NCBI GenBank assembly: GCA_002077045.2
Contig: KZ111161.1
Coordinates: forward strand, 631,834 to 685,264
Length of the DNA: 53,431 nt
Source: Rachicladosporium sp. CCFEE 5018
Taxonomy: Eukaryota; Ascomycota; Dothideomycetes; Cladosporiales; Cladosporiaceae
Direction of reading: 5' to 3'
Shown: positions 21,481-33,496 of the stretch, one piece after another
Position numbering within the stretch: the first letter of the stretch is position 1
Layout of the letters: each line of letters starts with the position of its first letter
Made by a program: the position numbers and the translations under genes
Notes under the pieces: generated by a model
The model's database searches: none
What the model was told of the DNA's origin: nothing
What the model saw: only the letters and a program-made list of their open reading frames with translations

Positions 21481-24400
21481 ATGGAGTATGTCAACTTGTT
21501 CACCCGTGACGATAATGGCACGACGCAGCCAGCACCTAAGGCCACTGGCCAAGGCGGTATACTTGAGGGTATGATTCATGCTTCATTGCCAGTGCCCTTC
21601 GAGGCACGAGATCAACAAGGCTGACACTGTGTCGCGGGACAGGTCAGGATCCAAGCGTGTACGATCCAAAGAACCCCGTGAGTGAAGCCAGACAAGCCGA
21701 AGACACTAGCATTCAAGCTGACGAATGCCCCCAAGATCATCATGTTCATCATCCAGGCCTGCGTGATATTGTGCGTCTGCAGAGCCCTTCACTTTCCACT
21801 CGGCTATCTGAAGGAGCCTCGTGTGGTTGGAGAAGTCTTAGGTGGCATTCTCCTTGGACCCTCAGTCTTTGGCCGAATTCCTGGCTTCACACAACACATC
21901 TTCCCACCCGAGTCCATCCCGAATCTCAATAATGTTGCCAACCTTGGGCTCATCCTGTTCCTCTTCATCATCGGTCTCGAAGTGGACCTACGCTACTTCT
22001 TCAGTAATTGGAAGGTCGCTCTGAGCGTGGGTGCAGCTGGGATGAGCTTTCCTTTTGCTCTAGGCATCGGTGTCTCCCATGGTCTCTACAATCAGTTCGG
22101 GAACGAAACAGGTACCGTTCCGATTGCGTATGGTACTTACGTAAGTAGACTCCGGAGAGTATGATGCACAGCAGCTGACGAACGTGACAGCTGCTCTTCA
22201 TCGGCATTGCCATGAGCATCACAGCTTTTCCTGTGCTCTGTCGTATTCTCACCGAGCTCAAGCTACTACAAACGCCGGTCGGCATCATTACGCTTGCATC
22301 TGATGTCGGAGACGATGTCGTGGGGTGGGTACTATTGGCACTGTGTGTAGCACTTGTGAACGCTGGCAGTGGCCTGACAGCTCTCTACATCATCCTTGTC
22401 ACGATCGGATTTGGACTCTTCTTGACATTCGGGATCCGGCCATTGTTCATGCGGGCCTTGGAGCGTACCCATTCGTTGCAGGATGGACCGACGCAGGGCA
22501 TTATGGTATTGACCATCTTACTCGTGAGTTTCCCTCAAGTCTTAACAAGTCTTAACGAAGGACTGAGATGTCTGGAATGGCTGCTGATCCAAAATTCGCA
22601 TCCAGTGTCTCGGGAGTGCCTTCTTTACTGGTGCCATTGGCGTGCACCCCATCTTTGGTGCTTTCCTGGCTGGCCTGATCATGCCTCATGAAGGCGGCTT
22701 CGCTATCAAGGTCACTGAGAAGATCGAAGACTTGATGATGACTCTGTTCTTGCCTCTCTACTTCACGCTTTCTGGGCTCAATACCAACCTCGGGCTCCTG
22801 AACAACGGCATTACTTGGGCATATCTTATCGCGGTCACGATCATAGCATTCAGCTCGAAGTTCTTGGGCGTGGCTGTAGCTGCCAGACTGAACGGTCTAG
22901 TCTGGCGCGAGTCGTTCTCGATTGGGGCTCTCATGTCTTGCAAGGGTCTCGTGGAGTTGATCGTCCTCAACATAGGACTTCAAGCCAAGATCATCAGCAC
23001 GAGGGTCTTTACGATGGTGAGCTTGGGATCACGACACGAGAAATGGATTGCGCTGACAGAGCTCTGATAGTTCGTGGTCATGGCTCTCATCACCACCTTC
23101 GCAACAACGCCCTTGACATCGTTGCTCTATCCGCCATGGTACCAGCGCAAGCTCGAAGCATGGAAGCGAGGCGAGATCGACTGGGATACCGGCGCACCCA
23201 TCCGACCAGATCGCGGCAATTCCGAGGACGGACTGATCGCGCCCGAGAAGGAGGGATCGTCTGACATACAGAGTCTGTTGATCTACCTCCGTCTCGACAA
23301 TATGTGAGTGCCGTAGGCCAGTGCAATTCTATGAGATGTGATTGCTGACTGTGGCAGGCCTAATACTCTTGCTTTCGTATCGCTCTTTGGTGGCAGATCT
23401 GTCGAGAAGCTGCATCCGCGCCACGATCTCACAGCGGTAGAAGACGAGAAGCCTCGGACGGTAGTGCAAGTACACGGCATGCGATTGGTCCAGCTCACCG
23501 CTCGTCTCGGCTCAGTCATGACCAGCTCCGAAACCGAGGCTCTGTCTGCTTTCGATCCTGTGCTGAACGCCTTTCGTGTGCTGGGACAGCTGTACAACCT
23601 TGCCGTGAGTCTAGTTAACATATAGACAACCCTGGCTCTTACTGATGAATCCATAGGTCTCCGGAGAAGTCGACATCGTGCCCGAAGACTCCTATGCCGA
23701 AAGCCTCACCACGAAAGCTACGGAGGAAGCGTCTGATCTCCTCCTCATACCGTGGACTGAGACTGGCAGCATGAGCGAAGCACCACTGGTCTCCAAGAAC
23801 ACCATTGAGCGTAAGCTACGCAGTGAAGCGTACTCAATCTTCGTGAACGAGACCTTCAACACCCACAGAGGCGCCACTGCAGTCTTCGTCAACAAAGGCT
23901 TCTCCGGCACGCTCGAGCAATCTCCCGCAGCCCTGAGCCGACGCATCCTCTTCAAGTCCGGTCGTGGCCAAGAACGCGGCGCAATCACCGAGATGACCGA
24001 GCTCCCCAGCGTAGATCGCAGTCATCACATCTTTGTCCCTTTCTTCGGCGGCGCAGATGCGCAAGCTGCGGTGCGTCTGGCGTTACAGCTAGCTGCGAAC
24101 CAGGAGATCACGGTCACACTCATCCACTACCAGATGCGCGGCGAGGACCAGATCACCGAAGAACCGCTCGGTAGCAAGAGTGTGCCAGATGGCAAGATCA
24201 AAGTCGAGACCGCGGGCGAGGAAGGCGACGACGACACATTCTTCGTCACTATCCAACGAAACCTCGTCGAGTCACTACGCCCCCGTGTCTCGTTCCGCAC
24301 GACTATCTCGTACGATCCGGTGCAAGATGCTATCACGGACGCGCAGAACGAGGTCGGGCGAGACAGGCGGAACGGCGGCGATCTCATCATCTTGGGGAGG

Positions 24401-24583
24401 AACATCAGGATGGCTGATAGTGGCGCGTCTCGATGTCTGGGGCTCGTGGCCGACGTGCTACTGGAGAAGGACATCAGCGCTAGTGTCGTGGTGATGCAGG
24501 CAAGGGCCAACCCGATACGGAGAGGTCATAGTGGCAATGGGACGAGGTTTGCGGAGGCGCTGCCGCCGTTTGAGAGTGCATAG
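21481..24583 (+). CDS. KHA1: Kha1-type K+/H+ antiporter, second copy
   Basis: Exons 21481-21568, 21643-21677, 21736-22140, 22191-22523, 22606-23016, 23071-23303, 23358-23604 and 23657-24583, 892 residues. I found no difference from the gene at 8420-11522, introns included. Confidence 0.9.
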
Positions 24584-24641
24584 ACAGGGTAAGTACAAGC
24601 TCATACTTAGCGATTTAGAGCATGGCGGCATTCTTTGCTGC

Positions 24642-26783
24642 TTATCGAATTACGATCTCCTCGAAAGTCCTCTCTTGGGTGAGCACTTCACCTCTCATGT
24701 AGCCGTGTACATAAGCCTCGCCCACAAACGTGAAAGTCTTGCGCGAGTCCCTGTCGTCCAGCCCAGATATTGGCCGCAGCACGTAGCCCATCTTGCCCCC
24801 CTCCAAGAACCACACCTGATCGCCCTTCCGGCTGGAAACGGGCACCAAGCCTACTATGCCAGACTCCGTGACCATGAGCCGTCGACGTGCGTATACGCGG
24901 CCGGCCGCCAGCGCAATCATAGCAGACGGTCCAGCGACTTCCTTTGCTTCCGCAAATGGCAGAGCCCTGGTCATGATGAGCCGCCAACGCTCTGCGAAAG
25001 CTGCGAGCTCGGTCGTGCTCGGAATGGCTGCCTCAGCTGCAGGGGCCAGAGCCCGCAGCTCGTCGAAGTTTGCATACGCACTCCAAGTCGCGTCCGAGAG
25101 GGGTTCGATGTCGTCCTTGAGCCTATCACCATGATGCACGATCGCGATCTTGAGTTCAAGAATGCGTCTGAAGCCCGCTGCTGCGTCTGCGCTCGGCGGG
25201 CTTGTCGTGCCGTCGTTGTCGGCAATTAGAGTGCGCCAGAGGACCTCGGCCCGACCGTCGCCGTAGTGACCCATTCGCATGATGCAGAAGTCTATGAGTG
25301 GAACGAAAGCGTCTCGGTTGAACATCTCGTCAAGAGTGTTCGCGGGCATCGCCTGGATGGTGTCGAAGTAGCAGCCCGTAAGGGTCAAGCTGCCAGTGCG
25401 ACGATCGACCAGACATCGCTTGTTCCGACCTGGCAGCGGATTGAAGTTGACGCCGGGGATCTCGTTGAAAGGGGAATGAGTTGTGAGGGCATAGTCAGGT
25501 ACCCATGAGAGAAGGCCTTGGGTCTTCGTTGCACAGCGGTCTTCAACTTCGGACAGAAGATACAGATCAGACGAGTGTGCGATTATCAATGCTGTCGTCT
25601 CGTTGTAGACTGTCTGCACTAAGACGGTATAGTTTGGATCTGGCAGATCGACATTGTATAGCGCGAGAGCCTGCCGTACCATGGCTAGAGGTGCAAAGAC
25701 CTTATCTCGAAGATCAGACGCGGCGAACGGTCGCGTGCTGATGATGAATTGCGCCAGGAAGTCAAACGCTTGAGCTTGACCGACCGTTGAAGGAGGCAGT
25801 GTAGGGAACACTGACGAGGGTAAACTAATCGCACTTCCCAATGAAGGCGGTGCATGCTCTAGTCGGCAGACAGCGCGCAGACTAGCGAAATGAAGGCCCT
25901 GATAGCCGTAGGGGACGCGGTAGCCAGTAGGGTCGATCACGTGCATCATTCCGAATGCCCACCCCGAGGCCTGAAGAAAGACGCATGTCTGTACGACATC
26001 ATCCCACGCCACGACTCTGTCGCCGATGATGACCACGATGTTCTTCGCAAGTGCGGCTTCTTGCACTATCCAGGCTCGGTTAAACCACTGTCGATCAAGA
26101 AGGGCCATAAGTCCACGCCAGGTCTTGAAGGACTGTGCTTTCATGTCTAGCATCGTATACATGGCTGGATCATCCAGGGCATACTGAGAGAAGTTCTTGG
26201 ACCAGACCTTGCCACCATTTGCCATGTATGCACGTAGTTGTTTCGCAATAAGTACCAGCAGATCAACAGCATACTCCGATGCGTCTTCGACTTCCGGCGC
26301 AAGTGGATTGCGACCATTATCCGACCCGTCTCCCTGACGGTCCCACTCCCAGCCAAGCCAAGCCATGACCATGTCAGCTTTGCTGTAGATGGCGCCCATA
26401 CCCTTGACCTGCTGCGTCCGCTCGACGTCGTTGGTCTGGTCGATGCAGATCGCATCCACCCAGATCCAGCCATCGGGACGGCTTGATCCAGCACGAAGGC
26501 GACGGAGGAATCCAAGGAGATTCTTGGTGATGCGGATAAGCTGTCCGTTGACGAAGACGCTATGCAGCTCTGGATTGCCCCATACATAGCTAAGACAACG
26601 GAATGGCGGCGCTGTATCCAATTTGAACGTCTGCATATTCATTGAGATTGGAACACTCCAATTACCTTTCGTCTTGTCCTCGGGGCGACTGTTGTTGATC
26701 TGAAGTAAACGTATGTTGAACGGATCGATTCCCAGTCGCAGATTCTTGTATAGCCTTGACTTTTCTCCTGACGTCGGAGACAT
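24642..26783 (-). CDS. HET-domain protein, second copy
   Basis: A 713-codon frame identical in translation to that at 11581-13722. HET genes are often under strong diversifying selection between haplotypes, so a perfect match argues for one locus shown twice. Confidence 0.92.
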   Translation of the reverse strand: MSPTSGEKSRLYKNLRLGIDPFNIRLLQINNSRPEDKTKGNWSVPISMNMQTFKLDTAPPFRCLSYVWGNPELHSVFVNGQLIRITKNLLGFLRRLRAGSSRPDGWIWVDAICIDQTNDVERTQQVKGMGAIYSKADMVMAWLGWEWDRQGDGSDNGRNPLAPEVEDASEYAVDLLVLIAKQLRAYMANGGKVWSKNFSQYALDDPAMYTMLDMKAQSFKTWRGLMALLDRQWFNRAWIVQEAALAKNIVVIIGDRVVAWDDVVQTCVFLQASGWAFGMMHVIDPTGYRVPYGYQGLHFASLRAVCRLEHAPPSLGSAISLPSSVFPTLPPSTVGQAQAFDFLAQFIISTRPFAASDLRDKVFAPLAMVRQALALYNVDLPDPNYTVLVQTVYNETTALIIAHSSDLYLLSEVEDRCATKTQGLLSWVPDYALTTHSPFNEIPGVNFNPLPGRNKRCLVDRRTGSLTLTGCYFDTIQAMPANTLDEMFNRDAFVPLIDFCIMRMGHYGDGRAEVLWRTLIADNDGTTSPPSADAAAGFRRILELKIAIVHHGDRLKDDIEPLSDATWSAYANFDELRALAPAAEAAIPSTTELAAFAERWRLIMTRALPFAEAKEVAGPSAMIALAAGRVYARRRLMVTESGIVGLVPVSSRKGDQVWFLEGGKMGYVLRPISGLDDRDSRKTFTFVGEAYVHGYMRGEVLTQERTFEEIVIR

Positions 26784-27380
26784 GATTGCAGAAGTGAGGA
26801 GTTTGTTGCAGGAGACGCGAGAAAATGCTCTGTGGAGCTTGCGGGTGCTTCAGCTATGATCGGATGGTACGAGATAGCCGATACCTATGTCCGACGCCTT
26901 CCAAAGTCCTACTCGAAAGCGTGTGTTCACAACATTGATCAGTGAAGGAAGCTTATAGGTTGACCCACCTTGCGCTTCCGAGTCGCAAGTACAGTAGTAC
27001 GTGCGGAGTGCAAACATGACACTGTGTCTGTCATGTTGAAACGCTGAGGATGGCTTGCAGCGTGTCGTTGGGTGCATGGGCCTCGGCGACGCCTGCCAAC
27101 GCCATTTCCTTGGCATGCACGTCCCAGGCGTCCGCTCTTTCAGAAATTCTGAAGGCTACTCGTGCAGTAATCGATGGCGCCAGGACTGTGGGCCCGTAGT
27201 AGCATCACCGTAGAGAGAGGCGCCCGTAATCCGCCTCACGTCGATCGTTTGGCGTTGCCTCTTATCGCCACTATATCTGGCAGAGACGACGTCGCGGCAT
27301 ACTCGTTTGCAGTACAAGAGACCTTGCGAATCTTGTAAGAACAGAGGTCGCAGAGATTTGCTCCCCATGCACGTCTCACT

Positions 27381-28245
27381 TCAGGGCTTCTTCACCGGCT
27401 GCTCCCAAGGAGCTCTGATGATCTCACTTCCAGCAAGTGCACCAGCATTGAGGACCGCACTCTGCTGCTTATCGAGTACGTCCTGCTTCGCTTTATCGCG
27501 TGCCTCACGTACCAGCAGTTTGGCATCCGCTCGACGTTCGTGTCTTACCTTGTCCCGGGCTCTCTGCTGTACCGCCGCAGCTTTAGCATCAGCTTTCGCT
27601 TGCTGCTCGGCAGTAAAGACCCAAGGCTTCGACAGTACGTCGCGCCGATGCTTCGCAAGTCGAGACCAGAAACGCACTTCCTCATCGGTAGAGTCGACCA
27701 AGAAGAGTCGTTTGAGCTCGATCTGACGCTCGCGGAATTTCGTGATGGTTCCCTTGACGCGTACTACTGAGCCGACTCGCACCGGTCGTTTCTCTAGATA
27801 CAAGCTTGCAATACTCATGTCGACTCCAACTTTAACATTGTCGATCATTGTCTCTGGCGTGTCTCCGAATGCACCATTGACTCCGCCAGATTGACGTGGG
27901 ATCTTGACCTCAATCGTGCAGCCGCTGCCGTCGTCCAGCTCCAGGATGGCGTACTTGTCAGCGCCTTTCGCTGGAGCGAGTCCAAAGCCAACGACTAGTC
28001 CACACAGGTAGGCATATTGAATCGGGTGATTAAGCATAAAGTAGAGGTCCTGCCCTGTGAGACTTTAGCGATCTTTCTCGTCAATGATGGGCATTCGCCA
28101 CCTTCATACCTTCGAACCCAGGCTCCTCTCTCAACGCGAAGACATCTTTGGCGGTGAGAAGATTCCACACAGACCATGTAGGAGACTCATCAAAGTACTT
28201 TCTGGCATATGGCTGGCCGATGTGCGCCGGCCCAGCATCCGTCAT
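27381..28245 (-). CDS. stn1: Stn1-like telomere-capping protein, second copy
   Basis: Exons 28245-28110 and 28054-27381 with intron 28055-28109, 269 residues. Same gene model and sequence as 14320-15184. Confidence 0.84.
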
Positions 28246-28895
28246 GTCATGGGAAGTCGATGATGGTCAGTGATCGTTGTACAGTGCTACTACGCGACTT
28301 GCACGCGCGGTCACGTGCACCGTTGACCTTCTCGCTTGTGCAAGCTCCTCCAAAGCTTATCATTGATTGCGGGCATTGGCGGGGCAACTGCGAACAGCTC
28401 GGACGACGCTTTATGAGATGAGGACGACGAACAGGATCTTCGTTGGGCGTCGTAAGGCGATCGATGAGAGCGCATTAAAGATTACAAGTGCTGGGGTAAG
28501 GATCCACGAGGAGCTACGATACGGTCGCGATCTCTCACAGGCGTCAGATGTGCCCAGGTAAGCGCAAACAAATGCTGCAACCATGAGGCTGGGGTGGACT
28601 TCGAGGATACAACCTTGATTGCCATGCCGCTATGGCGCACTTGTCCGGCCAGAATCTCACGGCGCTCTTCCTTCTCTACCTCTCTCATATCCATTGCCAT
28701 CTACTGTTTTCCATTCCACCACTTCGCTCATTGACTTCTACTGCGCAACGAAGCTGACCTTGAGCGACCGATCATAGTGCATATGCCATAGCGCAAGCCG
28801 GACACTAGGGCTGCACATCAAACAAGCATTGCGAGACGAGCTTCATGCTCTAGCTAGATCGTCTTACCACATCTCTATGAGACTGCGAGTCTAGG

Positions 28896-29624
28896 ATGGC
28901 ACCTCGCCTATCACTCGCAGCCTTGCCCGCTGGTCTCGTGACTCTTATGCTTCTCTCCGCGCAATGCGCCGCCCAGACATATGTCTCTGGGACCTTTCAG
29001 GCCGCAGTCTGGGCGCAAGGCGGTCAACTACAAAGCGCAGCACAAGTCCAATGTCCTGCGGGCTATCCAACATCTTGCGGCTCAATAGGTGAACCAGACT
29101 AGTACGCCCCTCGACGACTGTCCAGCATTGAAGCGTTGCGCTAATCTCATCTACCCAGCTGTTGTCCCTCCTCCTTCACCTGCGCCTACACAACGAACAA
29201 AGTAGTTGGCTGCTGTCCATCAGGCCAAACCTGCAGCGGGTCCATAGGTGGCTCAGGCGGCTACCAGCCCTCCTCCTGGTACTCGTCTACCTGTGTCGCT
29301 CCCACAACCTACCAAACCTACTACACCCCACCCGCGACAACGACGAATTATGGCGGCGTGATAGTGGGCGGCGCCGCGGCGACGACAGTGTATCAGTACC
29401 CGACTACGACGCACCCGGCGACGACGGTGATATATGCTGGGAACTTCTGCACAACCATAACTGCTGTTGGACCGAACCTGCCTACGACTGCTGGAGTGGC
29501 GTGTGGAGTTGCGCTTATCGTTGCGCCGAGTGAAGGGAGGAGGGAGGGAGTGGGATGGAGCGTACTCGGAGTGGTATTGGGGATGCAAGCACTTGGGGGA
29601 TTGGTTCTGGGATGGCGGAGATGA
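28896..29624 (+). CDS. Cysteine-rich secreted or membrane-anchored protein, second copy
   Basis: Exons 28896-29101 and 29159-29624, 223 residues. Same as 15835-16563. Confidence 0.77.
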
Positions 29625-30125
29625 GGAGAACATGACGTTGTGTTCCCGGCGTTTGGGAGGTGTTTGGATGAGTTTTGGGATCGGTGGATGACTTGATGTG
29701 GTTTGAGATACACCATGGGCGAATGTACGGATCACGGCTGGAGATAATGTACAAATGTTGCAATACGTTGTTTGGCGCACTCATCGGTGCCTTGTACTCT
29801 GCAAGGGATCATGGAGGTACCGTTAGGAGTGACATGCTGGTCGCACCACAATCCGACGACCGTAGTCTGTCGGAGAGTCTTTCTTGGAAAGTCCTATTGA
29901 GTAGCCTCGGCACCCTTTGAATGTGTGTGTACTGATCGATTGCCCGGTGCCTTGGACAATGTTCATTCCAAGGTTCTGCCAATATGGGATCTGCATGGCG
30001 TCCTTGATCTGAGACTATGACGTTTCAACATGGTTTGCTCTCACGCGTCGTTAACCGACTCGAGACCGACGTGACCATTAGCCTTTGAAAGACAAGAATG
30101 CTTTGCTAACACCGCGCCCACGATC

Positions 30126-31694
30126 ATGGAGTCCGTCATCTCCCGCCTTATCGTCCAGTCCGCTCCGCGCGCGAGGAGGCGGTCTGCCGCCATCCTTTCT
30201 GACCATCGAAAGCTTGCCTTCACCACATTCCGGGCTCGATCAATCGAACAGCCCAACAAGAATCCGTTTGGTGTTCCGGGTAACGCAGCAGCGTCCTACG
30301 CGCAGCCCGCGGCAAATGTCTCCCAGAATGTCTACAGCGAGGAGAAAGACCACTTCGCACGCGTGGAAGCGCAATCGAAAGCAAAGCAACGCACTTCACC
30401 GTGGATGCGCGAAGGCTCAGACGTCCCGCCAGTCCGTCGAAAGCGCAGCGCTGGCGCGATGACCAAGGGCAAACTCCTCACGACTCCGTCGCGCATGCTG
30501 AAGTTTATCCTGCCACTGAGCACCAGGGACGGGAACTCGGATCGCAAGGATGTCGAGCCTTTGGCGTTGCTAGTGCATCCTCAGCAGCCACTTAGCTATC
30601 TCGAACGGCTCGTGCAGAGCGAGCTGCCGGTCATGGAGGACGGACGAGCGCCGAGCGTGACGTTCAGGGCCGAGGACAGTGGTGAGAGCGAGGGCAAGAA
30701 GGCAGTGGAGCAGGATGAAGAAGCCGAGAAAGAGGATGAGGAGTCGCAGGAGCAGGAGGAAGATCTGGCCGAGGGCGCGGAGAGCATGAAGATTGACGGC
30801 AAAGTCGTGAAGATGGGCAAGATCAGTGCAGCGACGAAGGGAGACGAAGAAGTGCCAGCGCATGGACACGTGAACGCTGCTCAGCCGGGTTCTAACGCTG
30901 CGAAAGCTATAGAGCAGAGTCAGGAGGACAAGGACCCAGCACACGCGAACTTCGTACGATGGTCGCCTAGCACGGAAATTGGAGACTTCATCCGTGATGC
31001 TGCGAGGGGAAAGGAGTTCGCTGTAGACATTCAAAACTCACCGCCGATATATGTAGGTGTGCCGAGCTTCGCTGACAGGACGTACTACTTGCGGATGCGG
31101 CTGCGGAAGACTGCTACGCGAATTTCAGCTATGGCGGATGTGAAGAAGCAAAGTGACGACCTTGCGCAGAAAGCAGCCAAAAGGGTGGCACAGGGTGGAT
31201 TTGCGGGCTTGATAGGATGGTGGGGAGTTGGTGAGCACACTTGACTATCTCCATGCTTCCTTGGTGGGATCTGCTAATACATTTGCCCAGTCTACTACCT
31301 AACATTCAAGACCGACCTTGGCTGGGACGTCATGGAGCCAGTGACCTACCTCGTCGGTCTTTCGGGTCTGATAGGTGGCTACATGTGGTTTCTCTACCAC
31401 AACCGCGAAGTCTCCTACCGCAGCGCCATGAACTTCACCGTCTCGCGGCGCCAGTCGCAATTGTATGAACAGAAGGGATTTGATCTGGCGAAGTGGGAGA
31501 TGCTGGTAGAGGAAGGGAACCGCTTGCGGAGAGAGATCAAGTTGGTCGCGGAGGAGTATGATGTGGAGTGGGATGAGACGAGAGATGAGGGGGATGAGAA
31601 GGTGAGAGAGGCGCTGCGTAAGGAGAGGCAGAAGAAGGGAGGGAAGGATGGGAAGGGCAAGGACAAGAAGAAGGAGGATGAAGAGGACGATTGA
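30126..31694 (+). CDS. MCU: Mitochondrial calcium uniporter, second copy
   Basis: Exons 30126-31230 and 31291-31694, 502 residues. Three silent changes relative to 17065-18633: GGT/GGA near the exon 1 end, AGG/AGA and CGA/AGA in exon 2. All fall in the last 500 bases of the gene, toward the contig end. Confidence 0.92.
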
Positions 31695-33496
31695 AGGATT
31701 GCGTCTATAGCGCGAATGCGGTTGTCTTTGGCATAGCGGCGAGATACCCTTCAGATGTTGCAATTCGATCTATACGTATATCTCGTCAACTCAAATATCG
31801 AAGCTCATGTAACTCCATGATTTGAGTAGGTGCGCGTCAAGTCGTACTTGCCCGCCGTGATGTCGCTGCTGCCTCGGGGTGGACATCATGCGGCCTCATC
31901 ATCATCACAGTCCCATTGTCCGTGTGCGACCTCTCAAACGCCGGCTGTCGCACGACAACGCTCGGCGGCCGGTCTGGGTACATGCAGGTGTCGCTCTTCA
32001 CATCCACAGTCGCACACGAGCGGTCAGTCGGCGTCGTTGACAGCCGCAATTTCGCGCCTGTTACCACTCGGGTTGCCAGTCGACAGATACAGCGTCAGGG
32101 CCAGAACTCGGCCGGCAGTCGTCGTAGACTTCTTTGACATACAGTACCGGACAAGGGGACTACGCAACCCGGTTACCAGGCCTTCCCATGTCTCAAAAGC
32201 TCCGAGATCCGATCGTCACCGGGTCCCTGGTCAGATACCAGAAACACTTGGTCTGTGTCTCGACAAGGGCTGCAAAGTGAATCAAACATCCCAGAACCTC
32301 AGCGTGTGAATCTGTGACACAATGGTGCCTCACTTTACCCTTTCAAACGGACTCGCTCGGCCTAGCAACAATCGCGCAGCCAAACAAACAAACAATCCTC
32401 CGAGCCGGGGATTTCTCGTATTGCCTTTCGCAAACGGTGCCGCGAACGTGGCCGCGTGGCGCGAGGCGCGAAGTCAAAGTTACCGGCGATGCTCTGCAAC
32501 GACCGCATATGGTTTACGGCGTCTTTCGCATGGCGAGATGATTGAGATTGCGCGATGCCCATTTGCTCGCCAGGATGATGGCGATTAGAGCGGGTACCTG
32601 GCGGCAAGACCGGCCGAGCCCGGATTGGTGCGATGTGGTACTGGGCTCGGTCAAGCTTTGAGGCGTTGGGCATGTGCATCGGCTCGACGTGCCCTGTAGT
32701 GCTGGTGGGATCATCGGAGTGTTGTTGTTGTCTGCTGATGACGGTCAGTGGAAGTAGGTGAGAGGTCTCTGGCGGAAGCATTGTGACCAGCGCCAGGCGT
32801 CCGCTGAGTACTGTACGAACTTAAGATCTGCACGCCGAGCAAGACAAACCACGCTACCAACGCCATCAAGCATCCGCGACGGTCGGTCAGGCCTCGTCGT
32901 CGCCGAAACCCGAAGCGAAACTAGGTCGACATCACCCCACTTCGACTCACTAGCCGCCTTACAAAAGCAGCATTCCAACGCTATTTGCACCTCAGCCTAC
33001 GTTGCCAGGTGAACATCAGACCCTCTTCCAACTCCACCGCATGGGCAGAGACTACGGCGCGATCGGGGTATATTTCACTCTCTTCCAGTATTATAACACA
33101 CTCTCAATCTGAAACAAGTCATCCCTTTGCTCCTCTACCACACTCGTGGGCCCTGTCACTTCCTGCAAGCCATAGCGGTCTTGCATGTACTACCACTCTT
33201 GTCCATATCCGTACTCAAGATTCTCAAGCCTTGTCCCCCTTGTGCAGATCCTGTACCACTCTATCTACCTCTCCCTCCCCTAGCATCCCTGCCCGAACAA
33301 ACAGCAGCCGCCGCCACGCCGCAGGGCATCAACACATACTGTCTGTCAGAGGACAGCCGGCGGTATCACAAGACGTCAACGTCAACTGCGCGAAGGCGCA
33401 CAAGTCAATACTGAAAAAGGCCAAGTGTTCCCCAATCCCCACAGTCTGTGTTGCTGGACTCACTAACGATTACAGGAACAGTACTTCCATCCAAGC
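31695..33496. other. Intergenic region and 5' leader of the GH81 gene
   Basis: A 1.8-kb stretch between MCU and the glucanase. An AT-rich TATTATAA lies near 33089, about 400 bases before the glucanase ATG, and could be a TATA element. Just upstream of the ATG is CACTAACGATTACAG, a good branch site plus acceptor ending at 33476, suggesting a 5'-UTR intron; its donor is not certain (GTGTTC near 33423 is a candidate). Frames such as 32322-32588 and 32985-33548 show no domain and are not accepted. Repeated, less its first 15 bases, at 40108-41894. Confidence 0.45.

Larger units (their letters stand above)
19197..32151. repeat. Right member of duplicated segment 1 (contig 2 head)
   Basis: Same-orientation copy of 6136-19096. 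It contains full second copies of the six genes from the small membrane protein to MCU, every one with the same exon structure. The 11-12 kb centre appears identical, judging from identical translations in all frames. Confidence 0.97.
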
